Below are positions 26,313 to 36,645 of a stretch of 64,000 nucleotides of DNA, piece by piece. This stretch comes from Robiginitomaculum sp. GTDB lineage: Bacteria; Pseudomonadota; Alphaproteobacteria; Caulobacterales; Maricaulaceae. The notes under the pieces were generated by a model. The model did not search any database. It worked only from the letters and a program-made list of their open reading frames with translations, and was not told the origin of the DNA. Each line of letters starts with the position of its first letter. Positions within the stretch are counted from its first letter, which is position 1. A program made the translations under genes and the position numbers. The DNA lies in the NCBI GenBank assembly GCA_015485335.1, contig WFTT01000043.1:1-64000 (forward strand). Direction: 5' to 3'.

Positions 26313-28119
26313 GTCTCGCTTTATCGTAACGGTTATCACCGCCCTTTGTTATCTGGGGGCGGTCCCGGCCATGGCCCAGACCGATGCGCCGACCAAGGCG
26401 CCAGCGGCCTTGCCCGCCGCGAAACCGGGCGCCCTAACGGCGGTGGCTCCCCTGCCCAGCCCGTCCACGGCATCGGCGGCACAAGTGCAAGTACAGGTGC
26501 AAAGTCTGGGACAGGTTGAACCGTTTCGGGTCGGGGGCCTGTCTGGTATTCCCTTTAAAATGCCCATGCAGCAATGGCAGGGCACCGGCGCCGAAATAGC
26601 CGCCCAGTTGATGAGCGATCTGCCGGAGATTGGGGCATCGCCTTTGCTGAACCGGCTGGCGGCCAGCGTGCTGATCTCTCCATCCGATCCACCAAAAGGC
26701 GGCAAGGGCGATATGACCCTGGCCAGCCTGCGTCTGGCCAGTGTGTATCGTCTGGGACAATTACAGGCCGTGATTAATCTGGCCGAACGCAGCCCTGGCG
26801 GGCTGTCGGACCCGGAAAATGCCGCCATCGCCACCCGCGCCTTTCTGGCGCTGGGTCAGGAAAGCAATGCCTGTGAAACCGCCATTCGGCTGCAAAACGG
26901 GCGTGGCGCGGTTTTCTGGCTCAAGGTACGGGCCTTTTGCCTGGCCCGCGAAGGGCGCACTGCAGCGGCCGAGCTGACTGCCGATCTGGTACTGGAAGCC
27001 GATCCGGAAGATGTGGACTTTCTGCTGGCCCTGAACCGTATGGTGCACAAGGACAAAACACTGATCAAACCCATAAATGCACTGGAACTGGCCATGGCCC
27101 GTTTTTCCAATGCTCCCATTGATCTTTCAGAGGCACCGTTTTCGCTTAAAAGCGCCATGGTGGGAGCCGAAGGTGAGGTGGGTCTGGATGCCGCCCGGAT
27201 GATGGCCGCCGCCGGCCTGTTAAATACCAATGCCCTGGCAGATACCTATCTTGGCTGGCCAGGCCTGCCGTCTCCGGAACCGGCCACTCCTGCCCCGGAG
27301 GCAAGCCAGCGCCCGCCGGAAACACTGGCCATGCAACCTCCACCGGAAGACACCCAAAACCCGGCAGAGCGGGACGGCACCCTATTGGCACTGGCGCTGG
27401 ATAAATCCGGCGGTCCGCGCGCCGCGCTCCTTTATCAAAGTGCCCTGCGGGCCAGCACTCCCGCCGGACTGGCCAAAGCCGCCTATGAAGGTCTGCAACA
27501 GGAAAGGGATCTGGGTGCCTTTATGGCTGCTGCGCGGCTTTATACCCCGTTATTACAGGACCTTTCTGGCCAGAACCTGCCGCTCAGCAATGCCATGAGC
27601 CGTCTGTTTGTTTATGCCGCGCTGGCCGCAGAACGCCCGGATCTGGCCAATAGTTTTGCCACCGCGCCCTCTGCCTCTCTACGGCGTCTGCTGGCGCTTG
27701 GACAAAAGAACATCGCCCTGACAGGTCTGGATTTTGACAATGCAGGCCAAGCCCAGAACAATAATGTCAATCTTGCCTATACCGACCTGATGGCGCTGTG
27801 GGCGCTGGGGGCAAGTCTGGATGATCATCATCGCCGTTTTCTGTTTAACCAGACCATCGATAATGAAGAATTTGCCCATTGTCGCGCCGGGGCCATGGCC
27901 GCCATTACTGATGGGGCGCGGCACAAGGCCCGCGCCGCCAGCTTTCTGCGCGCCGCTCTGATGCTGGCCGACACCGGCTTTGATCGAGTTGATCCCCAGT
28001 GCGGGGCCAATGTGATCAGTGCCCTTGGCACCATGGGGTATGCAGGTCTGGCCCGTCAGGCGGTGCTGGAAATGATGCTGGGGCCGCGCCTGCAAACCGT
28101 GGCAAACCTAAATGAATGA
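26302..28119 (+). CDS. Large exported alpha-helical protein of unknown function
   Basis: About 605 aa with a signal peptide (residues about 1-25, ending VPAMAQ), a Pro/Ala-rich linker, and then a long helical, alanine- and leucine-rich body with regularly spaced LALNRM / LALGQE / ALLYQSALRAS segments that look like degenerate helical repeats (TPR or Sel1-like). No catalytic motif is seen. It is nested between the 44-aa peptide (11-base overlap) and xerD (8-base overlap), so all three are probably co-translated. I chose the ATG at 26302 since it yields the clear signal peptide; the track start lies inside the small upstream gene in another frame. Confidence 0.8.
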   Translation: MDYRSRFIVTVITALCYLGAVPAMAQTDAPTKAPAALPAAKPGALTAVAPLPSPSTASAAQVQVQVQSLGQVEPFRVGGLSGIPFKMPMQQWQGTGAEIAAQLMSDLPEIGASPLLNRLAASVLISPSDPPKGGKGDMTLASLRLASVYRLGQLQAVINLAERSPGGLSDPENAAIATRAFLALGQESNACETAIRLQNGRGAVFWLKVRAFCLAREGRTAAAELTADLVLEADPEDVDFLLALNRMVHKDKTLIKPINALELAMARFSNAPIDLSEAPFSLKSAMVGAEGEVGLDAARMMAAAGLLNTNALADTYLGWPGLPSPEPATPAPEASQRPPETLAMQPPPEDTQNPAERDGTLLALALDKSGGPRAALLYQSALRASTPAGLAKAAYEGLQQERDLGAFMAAARLYTPLLQDLSGQNLPLSNAMSRLFVYAALAAERPDLANSFATAPSASLRRLLALGQKNIALTGLDFDNAGQAQNNNVNLAYTDLMALWALGASLDDHHRRFLFNQTIDNEEFAHCRAGAMAAITDGARHKARAASFLRAALMLADTGFDRVDPQCGANVISALGTMGYAGLARQAVLEMMLGPRLQTVANLNE

Positions 28120-29032
28120 TCAGGCGCTTATCGAACAGTTTTTAGAGATGATGAGCGCCGAACGCGGCGCGGCGCAAAATACCATTTTGGCCTATCGCCG
28201 GGATCTGGAAGACCTGGCGGGATATTTACAGAAACAGAAAACAACCTTGCAGACCGCGACCCAGACAACGCTGGAAGGCTGGCTGGGGGATCTGGCCCGT
28301 CGGGATCTGGGGGCACGCACCGCCGCCCGAAAGCTCAGTGCGCTGCGCCGCCTATACCGCTTTGCCCATGGCGAAAACATACTGGATCACAATCCGGCAC
28401 TGGCCCTCAGTTCCCCCAAACTGCCACGCCCCCTACCCAAGGTCCTGTCCCATGAAGAGGTGAACACCTTGCTGACCACGGCGGCCGCCGACACCAGCCC
28501 CCGGGGTTTGCGCACCCACGCGCTTCTTCAGATTCTTTATGCGTCGGGTCTGCGGGTATCAGAAATGCTGAGCCTGCCGACGGTGACCGGCCAGCGCGAA
28601 GAACGCATGTTGATGGTGCGCGGCAAAGGCGGCAGGGAACGGCTGGTACCGCTCAGCCATGCAGCCCTGGATGCCATCCGCGCCTATCAGCCCGTTCGAG
28701 AACAATTTCTGCCCGCCGGGCCAACCGCTTCACGGGCGACAGGGTTTCTTTTTCCCTCACGGGCCAAAACCGGACATCTCAGCCGCGAACGTTTTCATGC
28801 GATCATCAAGGCGCTGGCAACCAAAGCCGGGTTGGATAGCACCCGCATTTCCCCCCATGTGCTGCGCCATGCCTTTGCCAGTCACTTGCTGGCCGGCGGC
28901 GCCGATTTGCGTACCGTACAAATGCTGCTTGGCCATGCGGATATCTCCACCACACAGATTTATACCCATGTGCTGGATGAGCGCCTGAAAACGCTGGTGC
29001 AAACGGCGCACCCTCTGGCCAGAAAAAAATAG
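28112..29032 (+). CDS. xerD: Site-specific tyrosine recombinase XerD
   Basis: A 306-aa recombinase that with XerC resolves chromosome dimers at dif. The N-terminal SAM-like DNA-binding domain (EQFLEMMSAERGAAQNTILAYRRDL) is followed by the catalytic domain with Arg in LYASGLRVSEML, HVLRHAFASHLL and GHADISTTQIYTHV, where the nucleophile is the tyrosine of IYTHV. Location divergent from aroK-aroB agrees with XerD rather than XerC. Its ATG overlaps the stop of the upstream gene by eight bases. Confidence 0.92.
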   Translation: MNDQALIEQFLEMMSAERGAAQNTILAYRRDLEDLAGYLQKQKTTLQTATQTTLEGWLGDLARRDLGARTAARKLSALRRLYRFAHGENILDHNPALALSSPKLPRPLPKVLSHEEVNTLLTTAAADTSPRGLRTHALLQILYASGLRVSEMLSLPTVTGQREERMLMVRGKGGRERLVPLSHAALDAIRAYQPVREQFLPAGPTASRATGFLFPSRAKTGHLSRERFHAIIKALATKAGLDSTRISPHVLRHAFASHLLAGGADLRTVQMLLGHADISTTQIYTHVLDERLKTLVQTAHPLARKK

Positions 29033-29042
29033 GCGTTCGACC

Positions 29043-29435
29043 TCAGGCTTCGTCGCGAACCCCGGCATCCAGCACCGCCTGCAGGCCATCCTGAAGATAG
29101 TCACCCAGCATGGGGACACCCATCAGATAGCGCGAGGTGGGGCCAGTGGCCCGTTCGCGGGCGCGTTTGACCGCATGGGCCCATTCGCTGCCTTCATATT
29201 CACCCCGGCCAATCCACATCAGCGCCACCAGCTCGGCCGCCTGATCCACATTCAAGGCCTCGATTACGGCCCGCAGGTCGGCACCGGTCAAGTCATCCGG
29301 CGTATCCTGCAATACATCCAGATCCCCATCGTCCGTGGGGTTGGAGCCGGAATCCGGGTCGGTTTCGGCTTCCTTGACGTCAAAAGCATGGGCGTGTTCG
29401 ATAATCGCATTAACCAGATCAGGTGAAATTTCCAT
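29043..29435 (-). CDS. DUF3775 domain protein
   Basis: A 130-aa acidic cytoplasmic protein. The middle and end (LRAVIEALNVDQAAELVALMWIGRGEYE and SRYLMGVPMLGDYLQDGL) match the DUF3775 family found widely in alphaproteobacteria; function is unknown. It is convergent with xerD, eleven bases separating the stops. Confidence 0.8.
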   Translation of the reverse strand: MEISPDLVNAIIEHAHAFDVKEAETDPDSGSNPTDDGDLDVLQDTPDDLTGADLRAVIEALNVDQAAELVALMWIGRGEYEGSEWAHAVKRARERATGPTSRYLMGVPMLGDYLQDGLQAVLDAGVRDEA

Positions 29436-29523
29436 ATCTACGGTCCTTGTTTTAAGGGTCGATGGGACATTCTAGCCGTATCTGCCCGGCCTCTGCCGTG
29501 ACCTAGCGCCGCAGGCATACGGA

Positions 29524-30669
29524 TCAGCCGGTCGGTAAATCGTCCAATGCAGCTGATGTAATGACGGTGGCGGCCTTTCTCAAGGTCTTGGGCGGCACAT
29601 CCCGGCCTTCCAGCGAAACGATAAAGTTTTTATAGCTCCAGGCATAATTGCCTTTGGCTGATGGGGCATCCCAGCTTTGCATGACCAGCCGGTCCTTCTC
29701 TTTGGAAAGTTTTTCAAAACTGCCATCGTTTTTCTTGGTGGAACGTACAGCCCCGGACAGGCCCGCCATGGTTTTCAAAAAATTTACCCCCGGTGAATTC
29801 ATGATGGTCAGGGTCATATGGCGATCGCCCTTGCCTTCATATTTGGCTTTCAGCGTGATCGCCCGGATCGGGACATCCAGTTTTTCAACCGTCAGAGACA
29901 CCCGTTTCAGACCACCAAGGCGATCCGGGGCCAGTTTTTTTAGAGCCTCTGTATCACTGACCACCTTGGCAGAACCGCCGCCCAGCGCCGCCAGCATCCC
30001 CCCAAGATCGCCGCTTTGCAGGGCCTTTTCCATGGCCTTGGATTGTTTTTCCTGGTCCAGGTTTTGGGAAAGCCGGGCATGGGGGGCATTTATGGATGCC
30101 GGCCGCATGCCCTGGGTGATCTGCCCCATCATGATGTTAAGCAATAGGGCACCAAACAAGGCCGCCACCAGATACAGGATTTCCTTGTCTTTGGCGGGCG
30201 CCATTAAAACCGGCAGGCCAACATACAAAAGATACAGGGAATAAAACCCGCCAGCGAGCGCCAGCAAAGACAGCATGGGAATCGCCAGAAACACCCCGGC
30301 CAGCCATCCGGCCACCGGCGCATAGGCCGCCACTTTCAGGGCCTGATGAAAATTTTTCTGGGCGCCAAAATAGGGGGCCAGTAGATTAAGAATCCAGGCA
30401 AAGGCATAAACCGCGCCAAGAGTGAGGGCAAACGAAAGCAAGCCATTGAAAATACCTGCGAAAAACGGCACGCGATAATGCATACCAAACGCCCCCACCC
30501 CCATAATTGAATGGCCAATAAAACCGCCAATGGCCGGTATGGCCGCCAGCGGCATTATCCAGGTTTTATATAATTCGGCGACGTCTACGCGCTCACCATC
30601 AATGACCTCCCATTCGCTCAAGGGCGAACGGATCAGGTTTTTGGCCCTTTTAATCTGTGGCTCATACAT
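29524..30669 (-). CDS. Yip1-family membrane protein with extra C-terminal domain
   Basis: About 381 aa. Residues 10-205 look like a Yip1 domain: an N-terminal RAKNLIRSPLSEWEVI segment common to bacterial Yip1 proteins and five hydrophobic helices. Residues about 215-381 are a soluble, lysine-rich domain with no membrane segment that I do not recognise. Bacterial Yip1 proteins have no established role. I chose ATG 30669 (MYEPQIK); the track start five codons upstream is less typical. A single-gene unit. Confidence 0.78.
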   Translation of the reverse strand: MYEPQIKRAKNLIRSPLSEWEVIDGERVDVAELYKTWIMPLAAIPAIGGFIGHSIMGVGAFGMHYRVPFFAGIFNGLLSFALTLGAVYAFAWILNLLAPYFGAQKNFHQALKVAAYAPVAGWLAGVFLAIPMLSLLALAGGFYSLYLLYVGLPVLMAPAKDKEILYLVAALFGALLLNIMMGQITQGMRPASINAPHARLSQNLDQEKQSKAMEKALQSGDLGGMLAALGGGSAKVVSDTEALKKLAPDRLGGLKRVSLTVEKLDVPIRAITLKAKYEGKGDRHMTLTIMNSPGVNFLKTMAGLSGAVRSTKKNDGSFEKLSKEKDRLVMQSWDAPSAKGNYAWSYKNFIVSLEGRDVPPKTLRKAATVITSAALDDLPTG

Positions 30670-30777
30670 GGCTATCCCTCGCATTGGCTTTTGTGATGCA
30701 ATTCAGGTCATGGGCGGAACATAGCATGGGTGACGGATTCGCGCGAGACGCGAATGCGCACCGATCATACACCCGCC

Positions 30778-31797
30778 CTAGGACAATACCTTCACGGCGG
30801 CCTGGACATCTGCGGAGGTAGTATTCCAACAGGTAACAAAACGGGCCGACCCGTCCGGCCCGTCATAAAACTGCGCCCCTGCGTTTCGCAGGGCCGTAGC
30901 CTGGCCATCTTTGAGACAGACAAAAACTTCATTACCCTGTACCGGGTGCTGCAAGACCGCCCCGGCCTCAACAAAGCCTTTGGCCAGCGCCTGTGCGGCA
31001 TCATTGGCCTGCCTGGCAAGGCTCAGCCATAAATCACCCTGCAACATAGCCAGCACCTGGGCGGCCACAAAACGCTGTTTTGGCGGCATATGGCCACCGC
31101 GTTTGCGCCGTGCCTCCAGAGCACCCAGACGCTTGGCTTGTTCGCCAAACAGAATAATCGCCTCGGCCCCCATGGCACCATTTTTGGTGAATCCGAAAGA
31201 CAGGACGTCCACCCCGGCCCGCCAGGTCATATCAGCCGGGCTGCTTCCGGTACTGACCAGCGCATTGGCCAGCCGCGCGCCATCCATATGGGTGTGCATA
31301 TTCGCCTTGTGGGCCAGGGCGCAGAGCGCTTTGATATCCTCTTGCGTATAAGCGGTCCCGGCTTCGCTCAGCTGTGACAGGGATAAGACATCCACTGGGG
31401 TTTCATGCACAAAGTGCCGGTCCATCTTTTCCAGTACCGGGGCCATGGCCCGGATCGTGATCAGATCATGCGCGCCAGACAGAAAATGTAATTTACCCCC
31501 ATGGGTATAAAATTCGGGTGCGCCGCGTTCGTCACAGTTTATGTGCGCATTTTCATGGCAGAGAATGGCCCCGTCCGGCGGGCAGAGAATACTGAGCGCC
31601 AGTGCATTGGCGGCGGTGCCGGAATTTACAAAAGTAATCGCAATATCATCAGTTTCAAATATGGTGCCTAAGGCCTGTCGGGCCTTGTCCGTCCAGAGAT
31701 CGGCACCATAGCTGGGGGCGGACCCGTCATTGGCATCCAGGACCGCCTGCAACACATTGGGATGTGCCGGGGCGGTCGTGTCCGAGGCAAAATTCAT
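30778..31797 (-). CDS. ltaE: Low-specificity L-threonine aldolase
   Basis: A 339-aa PLP fold-type I enzyme that cleaves threonine or allo-threonine to glycine and acetaldehyde. It opens MNFASDTTAPAHPNVL, and contains FVNSGTAANALAL, HMDGARLANALV and SFGFTKNGAMGAEAI, where the lysine binds PLP. The ATG overlaps the stop of the TetR-family gene by four bases, so that regulator may control it. Confidence 0.92.
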   Translation of the reverse strand: MNFASDTTAPAHPNVLQAVLDANDGSAPSYGADLWTDKARQALGTIFETDDIAITFVNSGTAANALALSILCPPDGAILCHENAHINCDERGAPEFYTHGGKLHFLSGAHDLITIRAMAPVLEKMDRHFVHETPVDVLSLSQLSEAGTAYTQEDIKALCALAHKANMHTHMDGARLANALVSTGSSPADMTWRAGVDVLSFGFTKNGAMGAEAIILFGEQAKRLGALEARRKRGGHMPPKQRFVAAQVLAMLQGDLWLSLARQANDAAQALAKGFVEAGAVLQHPVQGNEVFVCLKDGQATALRNAGAQFYDGPDGSARFVTCWNTTSADVQAAVKVLS

Positions 31798-32429
31798 GAT
31801 GGTTTTTTGGCAACCTGCTGTGTCGTCATGGCCTCAAGGCCGGCCACCACAATGCGTACACCGGGTTCGATTGCCTTGAGCAGTTTTTGCTGTGACCAGT
31901 TTTCCTGTAAGGCAATACGCAAATAGCCGACATAGATATTGACCAGCGCAAAAGAAGCCACACGCCTCAGCTCTATATCATTGGGCAAAAACTGCACCGA
32001 CATGGAATTGGCAACCACATTGCTCATATCATGCAATGTTTTGCTGAAACGCTCTTCTTCTTCACGCCCCCAGGACCAGGTAAAGGCCATGACCTGTCGG
32101 GTCAGAGCCGGATCATGCATGTCGCGGGCACACATGGCCTCCAATGCCCCCATGGCAAGTTCCAGAAACGAATCTGCTGAATCCATATTTTCCTTGAATT
32201 TTTTCATCAGAATCTGATTGGATTCCAGAAAGATTTCCTGAATCAACTCGGCCTTGGTTTGAAAATATTGCATAACCAGACCCGGCGAAACCTGCGCCTC
32301 GTCCGCTATTTTTCGTATGGTTGCACTGTTCATACCGTGTTTCGCTATGACTGTATGGGCCGCATCAACAATGCGCATACGCGTTTGTTCACGCCGCCCG
32401 TTTGGTTCCCCAACCTCTTCTGTGCTCAA
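31794..32429 (-). CDS. TetR family transcriptional regulator (BetI-like)
   Basis: A 211-aa regulator. The N-terminal helix-turn-helix is RIVDAAHTVIAKHGMNSATIRKIADEAQVSPGLVMQYFQTKAELI, closest in pattern to BetI-type TetR proteins. The remaining helical domain binds an unknown ligand. The likely start is TTG at 32429, since no ATG lies before the DNA-binding helix. It is followed with overlap by the threonine aldolase gene. No choline/betaine genes are present, so a BetI role is not supported. Confidence 0.85.
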   Translation of the reverse strand: MSTEEVGEPNGRREQTRMRIVDAAHTVIAKHGMNSATIRKIADEAQVSPGLVMQYFQTKAELIQEIFLESNQILMKKFKENMDSADSFLELAMGALEAMCARDMHDPALTRQVMAFTWSWGREEEERFSKTLHDMSNVVANSMSVQFLPNDIELRRVASFALVNIYVGYLRIALQENWSQQKLLKAIEPGVRIVVAGLEAMTTQQVAKKPS

Positions 32430-32512
32430 TGCTCTGCCCCGTTCCCTCTAATTTTTTAGTGTACTTCTATTTTCACTTTAAACAACAGCGAACCATAGCA
32501 AAGAAAAACATG

Positions 32513-32528
32513 TTCACAAAAAGGTGAA
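32513..32528. promoter_or_regulatory. Candidate operator upstream of the TetR gene
   Basis: TTCAC (32513-32517) and GTGAA (32524-32528) form an inverted repeat with a six-base spacer in the leader of the TetR-family gene. Further TTCAC/GTGAC half-sites occur around it. It could be the self-regulatory site of this repressor. Confidence 0.3.
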
Positions 32529-32694
32529 TGCGTTTAATGGTGACACAGGGTTTTCCGTATCTGCTGTGCTTTTTCACACACCAACATGATACTAGCCTTC
32601 AAACACGACAGTTTCTTGAACGGGATAGCTGGTTGTGATTTTAGAGGCCTTCACGACAATCACGGCCTGCTGTGCATCAAATCTCTCCTCACAG

Positions 32695-32711
32695 TGCCTA
32701 AAATTTAGGCA
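32695..32711. promoter_or_regulatory. Palindrome TGCCTAAA-A-TTTAGGCA upstream of amt
   Basis: Perfect 8-base arms around a single central base, about 105 bases before the amt start. The region 32,430-32,816 has no other gene; the 178-aa minus ORF there is a shadow. The palindrome may be an operator for amt. I do not see a convincing sigma-54 promoter. Confidence 0.4.
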
Positions 32712-32816
32712 TCTGCAGGCCTTTGCTCCTGATCCTTCGCCATGCCTTGCTCCGCAGCCAAGTTTTTGTTGCGCTGCATCAATCTTGCGACAACTCATAT
32801 ATTTTTCAGGTGCCCC

Positions 32817-34121
32817 ATGTTCATACTCGAGACCGTTACCAACACCCCCGATCTTACCGCCCGACTGGCGGATCTGGAAAAGCAATTGGCCGGCATTCAG
32901 CAAACCTCCGCTTTTGTGGACAACACCTATCTGTTTCTCATTTCGGGCATGGTGGTGATGTTCATGGCCGCCGGGTTCTGCATGTTGGAAACGGGACTGG
33001 TCAGACAAAAGAATGCCGCCACCATCGCGTTGAAAAATGTCTCGATTTATGCGCTGGCGGGGCTGGCCTATTACATTGTCGGTTATCGCCTGATGTATGA
33101 TGGGGTGGATGGCGGCTTTTTCGGGCATTTCGCCCTGTGGAGCCCGGGCAAACCTGATGGCGAGAGTTATTCCTCTTCATCGGACTGGTTTTTCCAGATG
33201 GCCTTTGTTGCTACCGCCGCGTCGGTTGTCTCCGGCACCCTGGCAGAACGGATCAAGCTATGGCCGTTTTTGTTTTTCAGCATCATATTATGTGCCATTT
33301 TCTATCCCATTACCGGCTCCTGGGTTTGGGGTAGTGGCTGGCTCTCTACCTTGCATTTTTCAGACTTTGCCGGCTCAACCCTGGTGCACTCCGTGGGGGG
33401 CTGGGCAGCCCTGACCGGGGCAGTTCTGCTGGGCGCACGCAAAGGCAAATACCCGGGCGGCAAAACGGTTTCGCCCATGCCGGGCTCTAACCTGCCCTTG
33501 GCGGCGCTGGGTACGTTTATTTTGTGGTTTGGCTGGTTTGGCTTTAATGGCGGTTCGCAATTAGCCGCTGGCACCATTGCCGACATTGATGCGGTGGCGA
33601 AAATTTTTGTTAACACCAATGCCGCCGCGGCCGCCGGTCTGGTGATGGCGCTGGTCCTGACCCAGGTCATCTATAAAAAGGCCGACCTGACCCTGGTACT
33701 GAACGGTGCCATTGGTGGCCTGGTATCCATCACCGCCGAACCCCTGGCCCCTGCGGTCTGGCAGGCCATTGCCATTGGTGCCGTGGGCGGCGTGATAGTA
33801 GTACTGGCGGTACCCTTGCTGGATCGCCTGAAAATTGATGATGTGGTCGGGGCCATACCGGCGCACCTTTTTTGCGGCATATGGGGCACGTTGATTGTGG
33901 CCTGGACCAATCAGGCTGACGGCACAAATTGGGTCCAGCAACTGAGCGTGCAGGCGCTGGGGGTCGTGACCATTGGCGCGTTCACGGTGATCGCCAGCAG
34001 TGCACTCTGGCTGGTCCTGAAAACCTCCATAGGCATCCGATGCACCGATGAAGAAGAGTTTATCGGACTGGACAAGGCCGAACTGGGTCTGGAGGCCTAT
34101 CCGGAATTTGCCCAGGGATAG
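32817..34121 (+). CDS. amt: Ammonium transporter
   Basis: A 434-aa, eleven-helix channel of the Amt/Rh family. A short coiled N-terminal stretch (ARLADLEKQLAGIQ) precedes VDNTYLFLISGMVVMFMAAGFCMLETGLVRQKN. Conserved elements include ALWSP, FNGGS, NTNAAAAAG and PAHLFCGIWGTLIVA. I chose the ATG at 32817 since the upstream part of the track ORF is non-coding in look. No glnK/glnB regulator gene is adjacent, unlike the usual glnK-amtB pair. Confidence 0.92.
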   Translation: MFILETVTNTPDLTARLADLEKQLAGIQQTSAFVDNTYLFLISGMVVMFMAAGFCMLETGLVRQKNAATIALKNVSIYALAGLAYYIVGYRLMYDGVDGGFFGHFALWSPGKPDGESYSSSSDWFFQMAFVATAASVVSGTLAERIKLWPFLFFSIILCAIFYPITGSWVWGSGWLSTLHFSDFAGSTLVHSVGGWAALTGAVLLGARKGKYPGGKTVSPMPGSNLPLAALGTFILWFGWFGFNGGSQLAAGTIADIDAVAKIFVNTNAAAAAGLVMALVLTQVIYKKADLTLVLNGAIGGLVSITAEPLAPAVWQAIAIGAVGGVIVVLAVPLLDRLKIDDVVGAIPAHLFCGIWGTLIVAWTNQADGTNWVQQLSVQALGVVTIGAFTVIASSALWLVLKTSIGIRCTDEEEFIGLDKAELGLEAYPEFAQG

Positions 34122-34208
34122 TTAATGGGCGTTAACCCCTTGCTTGTACTTTAACGCCATAATACCCGCCGGATTTCCGCATACACACCGTGGAGGGCTG
34201 GCGGCAGG

Positions 34209-36542
34209 ATGAGTGATCAGACATTTGATAATGGTGCGTTTGAACACGGCCCCGTCGGCCGGTTCATGCGCGCCACCATGGGGCGCCTGACCGGCCTGGC
34301 TCTTCTGGCAGCGGGGGTGTTTGTTTTCCTTTCGGTGTTGACCCATGCCCCCATGGATCCCAGCCTGAACAGCGCCGCCGACGGGCCCGCGCAAAATGTG
34401 GCCGGGCTGGCCGGGGCCTATGTCTCTGATCTGTTGATGCAAAGCATTGGCTGGGGTGCCTATGGACTGGCCCTTAGCCTCAGTGCCTGGGGCGTCATGC
34501 TGATCAGTCGACCCCTGCGGCGCGTTTTGATGACCTGGCCCCGAATTACCAGCCTGATCATTGGCGCCGGCCTGCTCAGCTTTGCCAGCGCGGCCCTGCC
34601 CATTCCGGCCATATGGCCCTTTGCCACCGGGCTGGGGGGCGTATTGGCAGACACGTTCTATTTACCGCTGACCGGACCAGGCTTTCCCGCATGGGTAGGG
34701 CCGTTGGCCGCGGTTATTGCCTTTATACTTTCGTTTTTTGCCTTTGCCTTTGCCTTTGGACTGCGCTTTCGCGATGGTGGGGCCATTATGGATGCCGCGG
34801 GATTGGCCTGGGCAACCTTCCGGGTTGGTCTGGACAGAGCCATCGGTGTACTACAACACTTCAGAACGCAAGAAGAGGCGCCTCTGACTACCAGAAAGCG
34901 CAGCCGGAAAAGCCCGGTCAAAGTCAAGGCCGCACCAAAAAAACGCACCACCAAGGCCCAGGTTAAAAAGCCCAAAAAAGTGGCCGTCAGCCGCCGTGAA
35001 GCCCGCGAACAGCAATTGAACATGCCCTTTGGGGGCAAAAAGGGGTTTGAACTGCCACGTCTGGATTTGCTGACCCGCCCGGCGGGCCGGGTGACCAACA
35101 TTGATGAAAATGCCTTGCGCCAGAACGCACAATTGCTGGAAACGGTGCTGGCGGACTTTGGTATTAAAGGCCAGATTGTTCACGTACAGCCGGGGCCGGT
35201 GGTTACCCTTTACGAACTGGAACCGGCACCGGGGCTAAAATCCTCCCGGGTGGTCAGCCTGTCTGATGATATTGCCCGCTCGATGAGCGCCATTGCCTGT
35301 CGCGTGGCGGTCATCCCGGGACGTAATGTTATTGGCATCGAACTGCCCAATGCACGCCGCGATACCGTGTTTTTACGCTCGCTTATGGCCTCAGGCCTTT
35401 ATGAACGTTCCAAGGCGGAACTGCCACTGGCCCTGGGTGAAACCATTGGTGGCGAGCCGTTCATTGCCGATCTGACCCGCATGCCACATTTGCTGGTGGC
35501 GGGCACCACGGGGGCGGGTAAATCCGTGGGGATCAATTCGATGATCCTGTCTTTGCTCTATCGGCACAGCCCCGAGCAATGCAAATTTATCATGATCGAC
35601 CCCAAAATGCTGGAACTGTCGATTTATGACGGCATTCCGCATTTGCTGGCCCCGGTGGTCACCGACCCCAAAAAAGCGGTTACGGCACTTCGCTGGACCG
35701 TGCGGGAAATGGAATCGCGCTATCAGAAAATGTCCAAGCTGGGCGTGCGCAATCTGGCCGGTTTCAATGCCCGCATTGCCGAGGCAAAGGCCAAGGGCGA
35801 ACCGCTAAAACGCACCGTGCAGACCGGCTATGACAAAAAAACCGGCGAGCCAATTTATGAAAGCGAAGATCTGGATCTGGATCATCTACCCTTTATTGTG
35901 GTGATCATTGATGAAATGGCCGACCTGATGATGGTGGCCGGCAAGGATATTGAAGCCGCCGTGCAGCGCCTGGCGCAGATGGCCCGCGCCGCCGGCATTC
36001 ATGTGATCATGGCCACCCAGCGCCCGTCGGTGGATGTCATCACCGGCACCATCAAGGCCAATTTCCCCACCCGGATCAGTTTTCAGGTGACCTCGAAAAT
36101 CGACAGCCGCACCATTTTGGGTGAACAGGGTGCCGAACAATTACTGGGTCAGGGCGATATGCTGTTTATGGCCGGCGGCGGACGGGTACGCCGTCTGCAT
36201 GGCCCGTTTGTGTCCGATGAAGAAGTGGAAAGCATTGCCAACTTCCTCAAAAAACAGGGCAAGCCGGTCTATCTGGAAGACATTACCGAAGATACCGGCG
36301 AGGATGATGGTGATGGCGGCGCGCTCTTTGGGGTCTCTACCGGGGATGATCTTTTTGACAAGGCTGTGGCCATTATTGCGCGAGATCGCAAGGCCTCAAC
36401 CAGCTATCTGCAACGGCGCCTGCAAATCGGTTATAACCGCGCCGCCACCCTGATCGAACGCCTGGAAGATGAAGGTATAGTCAGCGCCGCCAACCATGCG
36501 GGAAAACGCGAAATTCTGTTGCCAGATCATGCGGATATGTAA
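34209..36542 (+). CDS. ftsK: DNA translocase FtsK/SpoIIIE
   Basis: A 777-aa protein that couples division with pumping of chromosome DNA and activation of XerCD. Four or five membrane helices occupy residues about 20-190, then a basic linker (220-265), the motor with Walker [12 protein letters not shown] (about 435-445) and Walker [15 protein letters not shown] (about 560-573), [24 protein letters not shown], and the C-terminal gamma winged helix ([20 protein letters not shown]) that reads KOPS sites. amt-ftsK-lolA-xthA lie in one direction. Confidence 0.95.
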   Translation: MSDQTFDNGAFEHGPVGRFMRATMGRLTGLALLAAGVFVFLSVLTHAPMDPSLNSAADGPAQNVAGLAGAYVSDLLMQSIGWGAYGLALSLSAWGVMLISRPLRRVLMTWPRITSLIIGAGLLSFASAALPIPAIWPFATGLGGVLADTFYLPLTGPGFPAWVGPLAAVIAFILSFFAFAFAFGLRFRDGGAIMDAAGLAWATFRVGLDRAIGVLQHFRTQEEAPLTTRKRSRKSPVKVKAAPKKRTTKAQVKKPKKVAVSRREAREQQLNMPFGGKKGFELPRLDLLTRPAGRVTNIDENALRQNAQLLETVLADFGIKGQIVHVQPGPVVTLYELEPAPGLKSSRVVSLSDDIARSMSAIACRVAVIPGRNVIGIELPNARRDTVFLRSLMASGLYERSKAELPLALGETIGGEPFIADLTRMPHLLVAGTTGAGKSVGINSMILSLLYRHSPEQCKFIMIDPKMLELSIYDGIPHLLAPVVTDPKKAVTALRWTVREMESRYQKMSKLGVRNLAGFNARIAEAKAKGEPLKRTVQTGYDKKTGEPIYESEDLDLDHLPFIVVIIDEMADLMMVAGKDIEAAVQRLAQMARAAGIHVIMATQRPSVDVITGTIKANFPTRISFQVTSKIDSRTILGEQGAEQLLGQGDMLFMAGGGRVRRLHGPFVSDEEVESIANFLKKQGKPVYLEDITEDTGEDDGDGGALFGVSTGDDLFDKAVAIIARDRKASTSYLQRRLQIGYNRAATLIERLEDEGIVSAANHAGKREILLPDHADM

Positions 36543-36645
36543 GCCTGCACAGGCTTTTGATGAATGCCCGCTGAACACGCCTGCCCTTAAATTGCCAGAG
36601 TGTCTGTCTATGTCTATGCAGAACACTTAAACGGAATATGACGCC

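Noticed and set aside
32430-32816. Sigma-54/NtrC promoter upstream of amt
   Set aside because: TTGCGCTGCATCAATCTTGCG looked suggestive but the required GG-N10-GC spacing is absent.
32592-33128. 178-aa minus-strand ORF upstream of and overlapping amt
   Set aside because: Most of it is antisense to amt and the rest is the promoter region; no ribosome-binding site.
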